64,000 nucleotides of DNA from NCBI RefSeq assembly GCF_025232395.1, contig NZ_CP065938.1, forward strand, positions 1,922,001-1,986,000, given 5' to 3'. The position numbers and the translations under genes were made by a program. Below the pieces are notes generated by a model, which was not told where the DNA came from, made no database searches, and saw nothing but the letters and a program-made list of their open reading frames with translations. Below are positions 34,322-41,906 of the stretch, piece after piece; the stretch's first letter is position 1; the number at the start of each line of letters is the position of its first letter. The stretch comes from Taurinivorans muris (GTDB taxonomy: Bacteria; Desulfobacterota; Desulfovibrionia; Desulfovibrionales; Desulfovibrionaceae).

Positions 34322-35362
34322 CTATTTTTTCGTATTGATTTCTTGTTCCAGTTTTTCGATTTGTTTTTCAAGGGCGTTGACGCGTTTAAATAAATCAGGA
34401 ATTTTAGGCTGTAAAATGGAATGACGCATATAGGTATTGTATTCCATGGAGGGGGTGCCGCTGACAACGCTGTTTTTTGCAATGTCTTTCACAACTCCGC
34501 CTTGCGGACCGACAGTGACATTGTCTTGAATTTTCAGATGTCCGGCAATTCCAGCTTGTCCTGCGAAAGTGCACCTGTCGCCTATTTTGGTCGAACCGGC
34601 AATGCCGACTTGGGAAATGATAAGACATTCTTTACCGATTTGCACATTATGCCCGATTTGTACGAGGTTATCAATGCATGTGCCGGAATTTACAAAGGTT
34701 TTTGAAAGGGCTGCCCTATCGATAGCCGCATTTGCGCCGATTTCGACATTATCGCCAATTTCCACATGTCCGATTTGAGGAATTTTTTGAATGCCGAAAT
34801 CAGTTCGGACAAATCCGAACCCTTCGCCGCCGAGAACGGCTCCCGGCTGCAAATAACAATTGTCACCCAAGCTGGTGCGGGACATTAAAACGCAGTTCGG
34901 AGTAAGGGTGCAGTTATCGCCGATATGGCAGTGTTCGCCTATATACACTCCGGAAAAAAGCGTGCAGTTGTCACCGATTTCCACATTCGCCCCGATGACG
35001 GCAAAAGGATAAATGGTGCAGTGTTCGCCGATTTTAGCGCTTGGGTGTATGGACGCGAATTCGCTTACGCCCTCAAAAAAACCTTCTTTTTCGGCAAAAA
35101 GTCCCATGCAGCGGGCAAAGGCGAAGTAGGGATTATCGCTGATGATCGCATTTTTTACAGCCTGGGCATGGTTTTCGTGCAGGATTACGGCACCGGCGTT
35201 TGTTGTTTCAATTTGTTTGATATATTTAGGATTTGCCAAAAAGCTGAGTTCTGTCCCCGTTGCTTCCTCAAGCGTGTTGAGTCCTGTGACGGCGATATTT
35301 TCCCCTTGATATTTTGCACCTAAAAAATCTGCGATTTCCGCCAGGGTGAATTGTTTTAACAT
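34322..35362 (-). CDS. lpxD: UDP-3-O-(3-hydroxyacyl)glucosamine N-acyltransferase
   Basis: LpxD adds the second acyl chain during lipid A synthesis. Of 346 residues, the first 100 form the uridine-binding domain ('[20 protein letters not shown]', 'LSFLANPKY'). They are followed by a long beta-helix of hexapeptide repeats and a C-terminal helix. The catalytic His lies in '[12 protein letters not shown]'. Between lpxD and skp is a hairpin with a T-run, so transcription from the skp promoter may partly stop before the lpx genes. Confidence 0.97.
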   Translation of the reverse strand: MLKQFTLAEIADFLGAKYQGENIAVTGLNTLEEATGTELSFLANPKYIKQIETTNAGAVILHENHAQAVKNAIISDNPYFAFARCMGLFAEKEGFFEGVSEFASIHPSAKIGEHCTIYPFAVIGANVEIGDNCTLFSGVYIGEHCHIGDNCTLTPNCVLMSRTSLGDNCYLQPGAVLGGEGFGFVRTDFGIQKIPQIGHVEIGDNVEIGANAAIDRAALSKTFVNSGTCIDNLVQIGHNVQIGKECLIISQVGIAGSTKIGDRCTFAGQAGIAGHLKIQDNVTVGPQGGVVKDIAKNSVVSGTPSMEYNTYMRHSILQPKIPDLFKRVNALEKQIEKLEQEINTKK

Positions 35363-35375
35363 AATTTTATTTATT

Positions 35376-35406
35376 AAAAAGCCCGCATGAGGGAAACATG
35401 CAGGCT
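35376..35406 (-). terminator. Terminator or attenuator between skp and lpxD
   Basis: On the minus strand GCCTGCATG pairs with CATGCGGGC (one wobble or mismatch) and is followed by TTTTT. It falls inside an otherwise collinear gene series, so partial read-through is likely. Confidence 0.7.
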
Positions 35407-35413
35407 TACGGGA

Positions 35414-35944
35414 TTAAAGTTTGAATTTAGAGCCTTTGTCTTTCCAAATCTTATTGACTTCGTCAACAAGTCCTTCTTCAATGTTGGCGGCGGAACTTGC
35501 GTATAAAACGGCGCCGGAATCCAAGATGATGTCAAAACCGTTGTTTTTCGCATAATTTGCACAAGCTTGGCTTAATATTTCCAAGATTTGCTGATTGATT
35601 TTTTGTTCAATAGGAGCGGCTTTCTTGGTAAATTCCTGACGGCGGCTTTCAAGGGCGCGGGCTTCTTTTTCTAATTCCTGTCCTTTTTGCTGACGGGCGG
35701 AATCGGAAAGAGCGGCTGCCTGCTTTTGAAACTCTTCAGCTTTCTTTTGGAATGCTTTGACATCTTTTTCTAATTTTTCTTTATCCTTACCAAACTTTGA
35801 ATCCAAATATTTTGTTTTGGCATCTTGGAGTTTGCTTTTTTCAGCAACTTGCATAAGGGGGGCGATGGCAACGTTGGTAGCGGCTTGTGCGGCTGTCACG
35901 GTTGCAAATACAAGTGCCAATGCAAAAATTAATGAACGAAACAT
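35414..35944 (-). CDS. skp: Periplasmic chaperone Skp/OmpH
   Basis: Skp holds unfolded outer-membrane proteins in the periplasm on the way to the BAM complex. This 176-residue protein has a signal peptide ending near 'AAQAA' and then a long charged coiled coil (about residues 40-130, 'KDKEKLEKDVKAFQKKAEEFQKQ' region), which forms the tentacles of the trimer. The 'ILSQACANYAKNNGFDIILDSGAVLY' end matches the body domain. It has its own promoter. bamA, which usually sits just upstream of skp, is absent here; nspC takes that place. Confidence 0.88.
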   Translation of the reverse strand: MFRSLIFALALVFATVTAAQAATNVAIAPLMQVAEKSKLQDAKTKYLDSKFGKDKEKLEKDVKAFQKKAEEFQKQAAALSDSARQQKGQELEKEARALESRRQEFTKKAAPIEQKINQQILEILSQACANYAKNNGFDIILDSGAVLYASSAANIEEGLVDEVNKIWKDKGSKFKL

Positions 35945-35972
35945 AGGTTTCTCCTTGTATGAATTTTATTGT

Positions 35973-36000
35973 ATTTTACTCTTTATTAAAATAATTGCAA
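35973..36000 (-). promoter_or_regulatory. skp promoter
   Basis: On the minus strand TTGCAA is followed after 16 bases by TAAAAT, about 30 bases before the skp start. An AAGGAG ribosome-binding site follows. Confidence 0.5.
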
Positions 36001-36032
36001 GCAAGACGGAATATCCTTATAGCGTAAGGAAA

Positions 36033-37220
36033 TCATGAAAGCCGCTCTTTAAAATCCCCGTAACCGAAGTGTTTTACGGCAAGTATCTCGTTCGTGCGTG
36101 AATCCCATAAGGCGATGGAAGGCAGACGGAGCCCGTTGAATGTCGTTGTTTTGACCATGCTGTATATCGCCATGTCTTCAAAAACGAGCTTATCGCCCTC
36201 TTTCAGCGGAGTATCGAAAGAATACGTGGAAACGACATCGCCGGCAAGGCAGGATTTTCCTCCCAGCCTGTAAGTGAATTTCTTTTCATATTCTTCACCG
36301 GATCCGGTTATTGCCGGGCGGTAGGGCATTTCCAGAACATCGGGCATATGGCAGGCGGCGGAAGTATCCAAAATAGCCATGGGCATATCCGCGTGAATAA
36401 CGTCAAGTACGGTGCTGATAAGATAACCGGCTTTGAGAGCGACGGCTTCCCCCGGTTCCAGGTAAATCTGCACGGGATATTTTGCTTGTATCCGTTCAAT
36501 GCATTGGCAGAGCAAATCAATATCATAATCTTCACGTGTTATGTGATGACCGCCCCCGAAATTGACCCAAGAAACGCGTTCAAGCATGAACGCGAATTTT
36601 TCTTCGACAGCGCGCAGGGTCCTGTCAAGGGCGTCTGAATTTTGTTCACAAAGGGTATGGAAATGCAGACCTGTCAGCCCGTCGAACAATTCGTCAAGAT
36701 TTTCATTTTCAAAATCCTTAAGGCGTATTCCCAGTCTTGAACTTGGGGAGCAAGGGTCGTAAATAGGCACGGCGCCTTCCGAATGTTCCGGATTGATCCG
36801 CAAACCGCAAAGGATTTTTTTTTCGTGTTTTTCGTTATATTCAGAAATCACAGGGCGGAATTTCTTCCATTGGTTAATGGAATTGAACGTGATATGGTCG
36901 CAAAGCGTGAGAAGTTCCCGCATGTCTTCATCGCTGAAACCTGCGGCAAAGGCATGGACTTCCCCTTTAAATTCCTCTTTGGAAAGTCTCGCTTCGTCAA
37001 CGGAGCTTGCGCAGGCGCCGAATAATGGACCCTGCATGGCTCTTGATAAATAGGGGAAGCTTTTCCACTGGGCAAACCCTTTGAGGGCGAGAAGGATTTT
37101 TGCCCCTGTTTTTTTTTGGACGGAATTTAAAATTTGCATATTCTTTTCCAGTTTTGCAAGGTCGGTCACAAAACAGGGAGAGGGAAAATCATGGGGATTC
37201 AATCGGTCTGGACAGAGCAT
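36033..37220 (-). CDS. nspC: Carboxynorspermidine decarboxylase
   Basis: NspC removes CO2 from carboxy(nor)spermidine in the alternative spermidine pathway. It is a PLP enzyme of the alanine-racemase fold. The 395-residue protein shows the PLP Lys in 'KILLALKGFAQW' (about residue 50), the 'HFHTLCEQNSDAL' and 'WVNFGGGHHITREDYD' motifs, 'YLEPGEAVAL' and the C-terminal 'GGKSCLAGDVVSTYSF' that supplies the partner-subunit Cys/Asp. The start at 37220 is chosen because AAAGGA precedes it; an upstream in-frame start at 37274 is less likely. The usual partner, carboxynorspermidine synthase, is not in the window. Confidence 0.92.
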   Translation of the reverse strand: MLCPDRLNPHDFPSPCFVTDLAKLEKNMQILNSVQKKTGAKILLALKGFAQWKSFPYLSRAMQGPLFGACASSVDEARLSKEEFKGEVHAFAAGFSDEDMRELLTLCDHITFNSINQWKKFRPVISEYNEKHEKKILCGLRINPEHSEGAVPIYDPCSPSSRLGIRLKDFENENLDELFDGLTGLHFHTLCEQNSDALDRTLRAVEEKFAFMLERVSWVNFGGGHHITREDYDIDLLCQCIERIQAKYPVQIYLEPGEAVALKAGYLISTVLDVIHADMPMAILDTSAACHMPDVLEMPYRPAITGSGEEYEKKFTYRLGGKSCLAGDVVSTYSFDTPLKEGDKLVFEDMAIYSMVKTTTFNGLRLPSIALWDSRTNEILAVKHFGYGDFKERLS

Positions 37221-37357
37221 ATTTTTTCCTTTTGGCTGCATGATAATAGAAGATTTATACCAAGAGCGCACCATTCTAGCAAGTGAAAATTCCGAAGCGG
37301 TTCTTGGTCCGGCAATTTGACTTTAAAAAGAGTATCTTTTATAGGGGTTGTACTTTA

Positions 37358-38062
37358 ATGCATGGACGGGTTATGAGAAATGCTTCATTTTACGCGGGGC
37401 TGAAATTGGGATTGCCTATCATGATAGGCTATATCCCTTTGGGGTTCGCTTTTGGTGTTTTGGCTGTAAAAAACGGTATGGATGCGTTTTGGGCGGTCAT
37501 GCTTTCCGTTTTTGTTTTTGCGGGTGCGGGGCAGTTCATTGCGGTAAGCATGTTGGGAGCGGGAGCTTCTTTTCTGTCTATCGGCGCTGCGAATTTTCTT
37601 GTTAATCTGCGGCATGTGCTTATGAGCGCCGCCCTTGTTCTTCCTTGGAAACATTTGCCTTTTTCCTGGAAAATATTTTTATCGTATTTTCAGACGGATG
37701 AAATTTTTGCCGCGAATATTTCCTATCATAAATCAGGCGGAGAAGTGACCGTCACGCAAGTGCTGACTCTTGCGTTGGTCGCTCAGTCCGGCTGGATTTT
37801 AGGCACTTTTCTGGGCGCTGTTTCCGGCGGGCTTATTTCCAATGTGGAAGCTCTGGGTCTGGATTTTGCTTTGCCTGCCATGTTCACGGCTTTGCTTGTG
37901 CCTTTATTGGTTGACAGGATACAGATTATCGTCTGTTTGACGGGGGCTGTCCTTTCCTTATGCTTTATGGAAGCGGGTTTTGACAGGTGGAGCATTATTT
38001 TCGCCACGCTTTTAAGCGCAAGTCTGGGTTTATATTTGTCTTTGCAAAAAGAAAAAAATTAG
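37358..38062 (+). CDS. azlC: Branched-chain amino acid exporter large subunit AzlC
   Basis: A 234-residue membrane protein. AzlC with AzlD forms an exporter for branched-chain amino acids and analogues. The family motif 'PLGFAFGVLAVKNGMDAFWAVMLSVFVFAGAGQF' lies at the N-terminus, followed by 'NLRHVLMSAAL' and 'YFQTDEIFAANI'. The start at 37358 is chosen because GGGG lies upstream and the first membrane segment follows; an in-frame ATG at 37283 would add an unsupported leader that reaches into the nspC promoter area. AzlD follows within 40 bases. Confidence 0.9.
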   Translation: MHGRVMRNASFYAGLKLGLPIMIGYIPLGFAFGVLAVKNGMDAFWAVMLSVFVFAGAGQFIAVSMLGAGASFLSIGAANFLVNLRHVLMSAALVLPWKHLPFSWKIFLSYFQTDEIFAANISYHKSGGEVTVTQVLTLALVAQSGWILGTFLGAVSGGLISNVEALGLDFALPAMFTALLVPLLVDRIQIIVCLTGAVLSLCFMEAGFDRWSIIFATLLSASLGLYLSLQKEKN

Positions 38063-38099
38063 GTATCATGGTGCCATTGGCACGGTTTGAGGAAAAAAA

Positions 38100-38432
38100 A
38101 TGAGTTTTGTCGATGGTTTTTTCTTGCTGGCGGCGATGATGATAGGCGTATATATTCCTCGTTTATTGCCCATGGGCTTATTGGCGAAGCGGACAATAGG
38201 GAAAAATTTTCAGACATGGCTTTCCTATATTCCTGTCGCTATTTTATCCGCGCTGCTCGCTCCCGAAATTTTTATGCGGAACGGTGAATTTTTTTTCGCA
38301 AAAGAAAATTTATTTTTAATAGCGTTCGGTCCGGCGCTTTTGGCTGCGTATTTCACAAAAAGTCTGTTCGCAACGCTGCTTACGGGAATGGTTTTGGTTG
38401 CAGCCATGCGTTATTTCAACATATTTGCATGA
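38100..38432 (+). CDS. azlD: Branched-chain amino acid exporter small subunit AzlD
   Basis: A 110-residue protein with three to four hydrophobic segments. The 'IPRLLPMGLLAKRTIGKNFQTWLSYIPVAILSALLAPEIF' region is typical of AzlD. It follows azlC and slightly precedes the rlpA start, with the rlpA ribosome-binding site within its last codons. Confidence 0.9.
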   Translation: MSFVDGFFLLAAMMIGVYIPRLLPMGLLAKRTIGKNFQTWLSYIPVAILSALLAPEIFMRNGEFFFAKENLFLIAFGPALLAAYFTKSLFATLLTGMVLVAAMRYFNIFA

Positions 38433-38446
38433 AAAATGAGGATTAT

Positions 38447-39493
38447 ATGCTGCGTGTTTTTTTATTGTGCTGCATTGCGCTTTTTTTGAACGGGTGCATC
38501 CAAATAGGAAATTACAGTATTCCCTTGGAGCCTGTTTACAGTTCCGGCTCTCAGAAAAAACAGCATACCCAACAAGGAAAAAGCCGTTTTTCAGAAGAAG
38601 ATTTGAATAGTTACCGAAAGTCAGGCTCCTATTACAAGACGATAAACACACAGAGAAACAGCCACTTGCCGAAAGGAAAACCCTATACGGTGCATGGCAA
38701 AAAATATACGCCGTACACTTCCGCCGTCGGGTTTGAAGAAATCGGCATCGCTTCATGGTATGGTCCGGGGTTTCACGGCAAAAAAACTTCCAACGGGGAA
38801 ACGTTCAATACGTATTCCATGACAGCCGCCCATAAATTTCTTCCTTTTAATACGAATATTCTTGTGACCAATCTTGAAAACGGAAAAACATGCGTTGTGC
38901 GCATCAATGACAGAGGTCCTTTTGTCGATGACAGGATTATCGATTTGTCACAGGCTGCCGCGCAAAAAATCGGCATGATTAAGAGCGGGACGGCGAAAGT
39001 CCATTTGGAATATCTTGACGGAGACGGAAAAAATTCTGCAAACACCGCAAGCACCGCCAAAAAATCTTCAGGAGGAATTTTCGGCGCTTTGTTCGGGGGA
39101 AACAATTCCATGGAAGAACGGGTTGTTTATTCCGATGAGGACAAAAGCGTGAGCGCAGCGTTGGCTTCCCTTGCCGGAGGTTCCATGGCGGCGGGCGGAG
39201 CGGGCTATACGAGCAATTTGAGCATGGCGGAGGTGAACCCGGTTTATGTGAATACGGCGAAAGCTTCCGGTTCCGGCGGCAAATTGTTTGTGCACTTAGC
39301 TGTTTTTAAAGAAAAAACAATGGCGGACAAGCTTGTGCGGGAGTTGCAAAAGCGCAATATTCCTGCTAAAATTTATACGGACAGCGGATTTTATACTGTG
39401 CATGCGGGACCGTTCAAAAATGAAGAAATGGCAAAAAAAGTACAGCAATATTTAATAAAAAATTTTCCCAAGTCTTATTTAGTCATACGGTAG
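38447..39493 (+). CDS. rlpA: RlpA-like septal-ring lipoprotein with SPOR domain
   Basis: A 348-residue lipoprotein: signal 'MLRVFLLCCIALFLNGC' ends in the lipobox LNGC. The double-psi beta-barrel domain (about residues 100-195) has 'IASWYGPGFHGKKTSNGE', 'AAHKFLPFNTNILVTN' and 'VRINDRGPFVDDRIIDLS', with the conserved His and Asp of RlpA lytic transglycosylases. A low-complexity Ser/Gly/Ala linker precedes a C-terminal SPOR domain ('FVHLAVFKEKTMADKLVRELQ', 'YTVHAGPFKNEEMA') that binds denuded septal peptidoglycan. The start at 38447 is chosen for GAGGAT and for the signal peptide. Confidence 0.92.
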   Translation: MLRVFLLCCIALFLNGCIQIGNYSIPLEPVYSSGSQKKQHTQQGKSRFSEEDLNSYRKSGSYYKTINTQRNSHLPKGKPYTVHGKKYTPYTSAVGFEEIGIASWYGPGFHGKKTSNGETFNTYSMTAAHKFLPFNTNILVTNLENGKTCVVRINDRGPFVDDRIIDLSQAAAQKIGMIKSGTAKVHLEYLDGDGKNSANTASTAKKSSGGIFGALFGGNNSMEERVVYSDEDKSVSAALASLAGGSMAAGGAGYTSNLSMAEVNPVYVNTAKASGSGGKLFVHLAVFKEKTMADKLVRELQKRNIPAKIYTDSGFYTVHAGPFKNEEMAKKVQQYLIKNFPKSYLVIR

Positions 39494-39500
39494 GTGAAAT

Positions 39501-41834
39501 ATGCAGTCTGGTCAGCAAGAGGAAAATTCCGTAAATACGAAGATACGGCGTTTGAAAGTCACGTGTGTCAATGCTAAGTATGGGCAATACATACAAAAAT
39601 TATATCCTGAATTGATTGTCGTGCCTTTTCGCACCGCGTTGAAATATAAGAAAAATATTGATGCTTTCATTACGGTGAAAGGAAGAGGGGCTTTTATCGC
39701 CCGTTTTTTAAAGCTGCCCGTTTGGAATATCAGGGACGGCGTGTACAAACTTCCGGGGAAAGTCGCCACTTCGTTCATTTTGGAAAAAACAGGGTCGTAT
39801 ACCGACGCCCGTTTTCCGTCCGACTGGGAGGAATGTGTGAAAGCAACGCCCGGTTTGCTTAAGATTTTCAAAGATTTTTCTCTGAACGAAGAACAAAATA
39901 TCGCCGAATATTCCGCTTTGCAGAGTATGGAAGATGCCCTGCTTACGGTGTATGCAAAGCGTTTCCTGTCGCTTTTGCCTGTCTCTTTTCCGGCTTTGAG
40001 CCCTTACGGAATAGATGAAGTGAAAGAAATCCTCGGTGAAGTCGTCAATCAAAAAATAGGCATAGAACGCTATGTGTTGGATGCTTCCCCTTATAAGCTG
40101 TTTACTCCTGGAGGCAGAAAACGCGTTGTCATAATCGAGCAGTCACGAAAGAGCAAACAAGAACTCAAAAAAGTTTTCGCCAGGGAAGAGAGTTTTAAAC
40201 AAATGGTGCTTGATGCGAAGGAACAGCACCCCGGAGCGGCGTTTTTCCTTTTGCAGCCTCCTTCTGTCCTGCAAGGCAAAAAAAAGGGGTATTTGAAAAA
40301 GTTCGCTTTGGAAAACGGCATAGAAGTCATTTCCGAGCAGGTTTCTTCTTTTTCCATTTTAGCGCAAGCCGATGAAGTGTATACTGTGAGCGCGAAAATA
40401 GGTTTTGATGCTGTTTTGCTTGGTAAAACCGTGCATTGTTACGGTCTGCCCTTTTATGCCGGCTGGGGGCTGACCAAGGATAAGGTCGCTTGTTCAAGAC
40501 GGAATATCAAGGTTAAAAAGGAAGAATTGTTTGCCGCTATCTGTCTCTTTTTTACGCGCTATCTGCATCCCATTACCGGAGAGCCCTCACACTTCCAAGC
40601 CTTTGTCCGTTTAATTCTGCTGCAGGTTCCGCAGCTTTTTGAAAACAAACGTTTTATTGCCTGTATCAATTTTGACGAAAAGCAAAAAGCGTTTTTTTCC
40701 AAAATGTATAAACATGCCGATATCCGCTTCATGAAAGAAGAACAAGGCATTGAAGCCGCGTCCAATAACAGGGGCATGGTTTACACCGCGGAAGAGCCGA
40801 CAGAGGAATTGAGGAAAAAATGCGGAAACATTCCCCTTGTCCATGTCCGTCCCGGAGCTTTTGACAGATTGTATAACCAGCAGAAAATGGTTTCCCTGTG
40901 TTTTGAGGGGGGACCGTATCCGCCTTTGGAAAAGATTTTGCAAATAAAAACCATGACGGAAAACGATTTGCTCAGGGCGAGGCTGCTTCGGCAGTTTTTA
41001 TTGGAACTTTCTTCTTTCCGTGAACATTATGATTATGCGAACGTGCAAAAGGGGCAGGATGTCGTTGTCATTATCGGCAATGCCGATTTGGCTCCCAAAA
41101 AAATGTCTGACAGCGCAGTATTGCAGGAAGGGTCCGGAAATTTGGATAAAAAGGGCAGACCTTACCATTCTTTTTCCCTGCCTTTGTCCGATGACGGCAA
41201 GCTTATAGAATACATCAGAAAAAAACGTCCGGAAGCGTATATCGTTTATTGCCGGCAAAACAATGACACAAAGGTTCCTGTTGAAATTTTGGATTTGGCG
41301 GACGAGCTTATTCCTTTTGCCCGTCCTTCTGATTTCGTGCCTTTGGAATTGTTGGGTTTCACAAAGGAAACATGTTCGCAGTCCGCAAAATCAGGAAAAA
41401 GCGCCGAAGATGAATTTGAATGTGCCGGCGTTGAACTGATTGACGACATAGATGTTTCCCGCTGGAATAAAAAACAAGTCAGGGCGAAGCGCTTTCTTGA
41501 AAAGGCTTCCGCAATGACAAAGGCGGAGAATACTTTTTGTATTTTCAATTGCCCGATAACCCAAGTTGACGGGCATTTATTGGAAATCCATACGTATGAT
41601 TCTCATTTGGGAATAGACGCACTGGCCATTCCATTGCAGGTGTATACCTATGGCTGGCCTTATTATGGGGGGTGGGGACTCACCCATGATGCCGCGCAGT
41701 ATTCCCTGAGAAACAGAAAGCTTAATTTCGAGCAAATTTTGGCTGGGGCATTTATTACACAACCTCGCTATTTTGATTCTGAAAATAATATTTATTGTGA
41801 ATCAGAAAACGCACCGTTTTTATTTGGGCATTAA
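39501..41834 (+). CDS. KpsC-like capsular polysaccharide beta-Kdo transferase
   Basis: A 777-residue cytoplasmic protein with two related GT-B-like modules, as in KpsC, which builds the beta-Kdo linker that attaches group 2 capsules to lipid. The module signature occurs twice: 'SAKIGFDAVLLGKTVHCYGLPFYAGWGLTKD' near residue 295 and 'DSHLGIDALAIPLQVYTYGWPYYGGWGLTHD' near residue 700. The N-terminal 30 residues are basic. Between the modules the sequence is less conserved, and the second module has only part of its N-terminal half in recognisable form. The gene follows rlpA by 7 bases. No capsule export genes (kpsMTED) are seen, so it may serve another surface glycan. Confidence 0.82.
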   Translation: MQSGQQEENSVNTKIRRLKVTCVNAKYGQYIQKLYPELIVVPFRTALKYKKNIDAFITVKGRGAFIARFLKLPVWNIRDGVYKLPGKVATSFILEKTGSYTDARFPSDWEECVKATPGLLKIFKDFSLNEEQNIAEYSALQSMEDALLTVYAKRFLSLLPVSFPALSPYGIDEVKEILGEVVNQKIGIERYVLDASPYKLFTPGGRKRVVIIEQSRKSKQELKKVFAREESFKQMVLDAKEQHPGAAFFLLQPPSVLQGKKKGYLKKFALENGIEVISEQVSSFSILAQADEVYTVSAKIGFDAVLLGKTVHCYGLPFYAGWGLTKDKVACSRRNIKVKKEELFAAICLFFTRYLHPITGEPSHFQAFVRLILLQVPQLFENKRFIACINFDEKQKAFFSKMYKHADIRFMKEEQGIEAASNNRGMVYTAEEPTEELRKKCGNIPLVHVRPGAFDRLYNQQKMVSLCFEGGPYPPLEKILQIKTMTENDLLRARLLRQFLLELSSFREHYDYANVQKGQDVVVIIGNADLAPKKMSDSAVLQEGSGNLDKKGRPYHSFSLPLSDDGKLIEYIRKKRPEAYIVYCRQNNDTKVPVEILDLADELIPFARPSDFVPLELLGFTKETCSQSAKSGKSAEDEFECAGVELIDDIDVSRWNKKQVRAKRFLEKASAMTKAENTFCIFNCPITQVDGHLLEIHTYDSHLGIDALAIPLQVYTYGWPYYGGWGLTHDAAQYSLRNRKLNFEQILAGAFITQPRYFDSENNIYCESENAPFLFGH

Positions 41835-41847
41835 AACGTGCGAGGAA

Positions 41848-41867
41848 TTGTCAGACATATCTGGCAA
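41848..41867. promoter_or_regulatory. Palindrome upstream of pta
   Basis: TTGTCAGA-CATA-TCTGGCAA is symmetrical except at one position pair. It overlaps a possible -35 (TTGTCA) with GATAAC 16 bases further on, and lies 40 bases before the pta start. It resembles a repressor operator; the regulator is unknown. Confidence 0.45.
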
Positions 41868-41906
41868 GTGATAACAGTTGTGATTATTTTTTAAAAGGAG
41901 TGTGAA

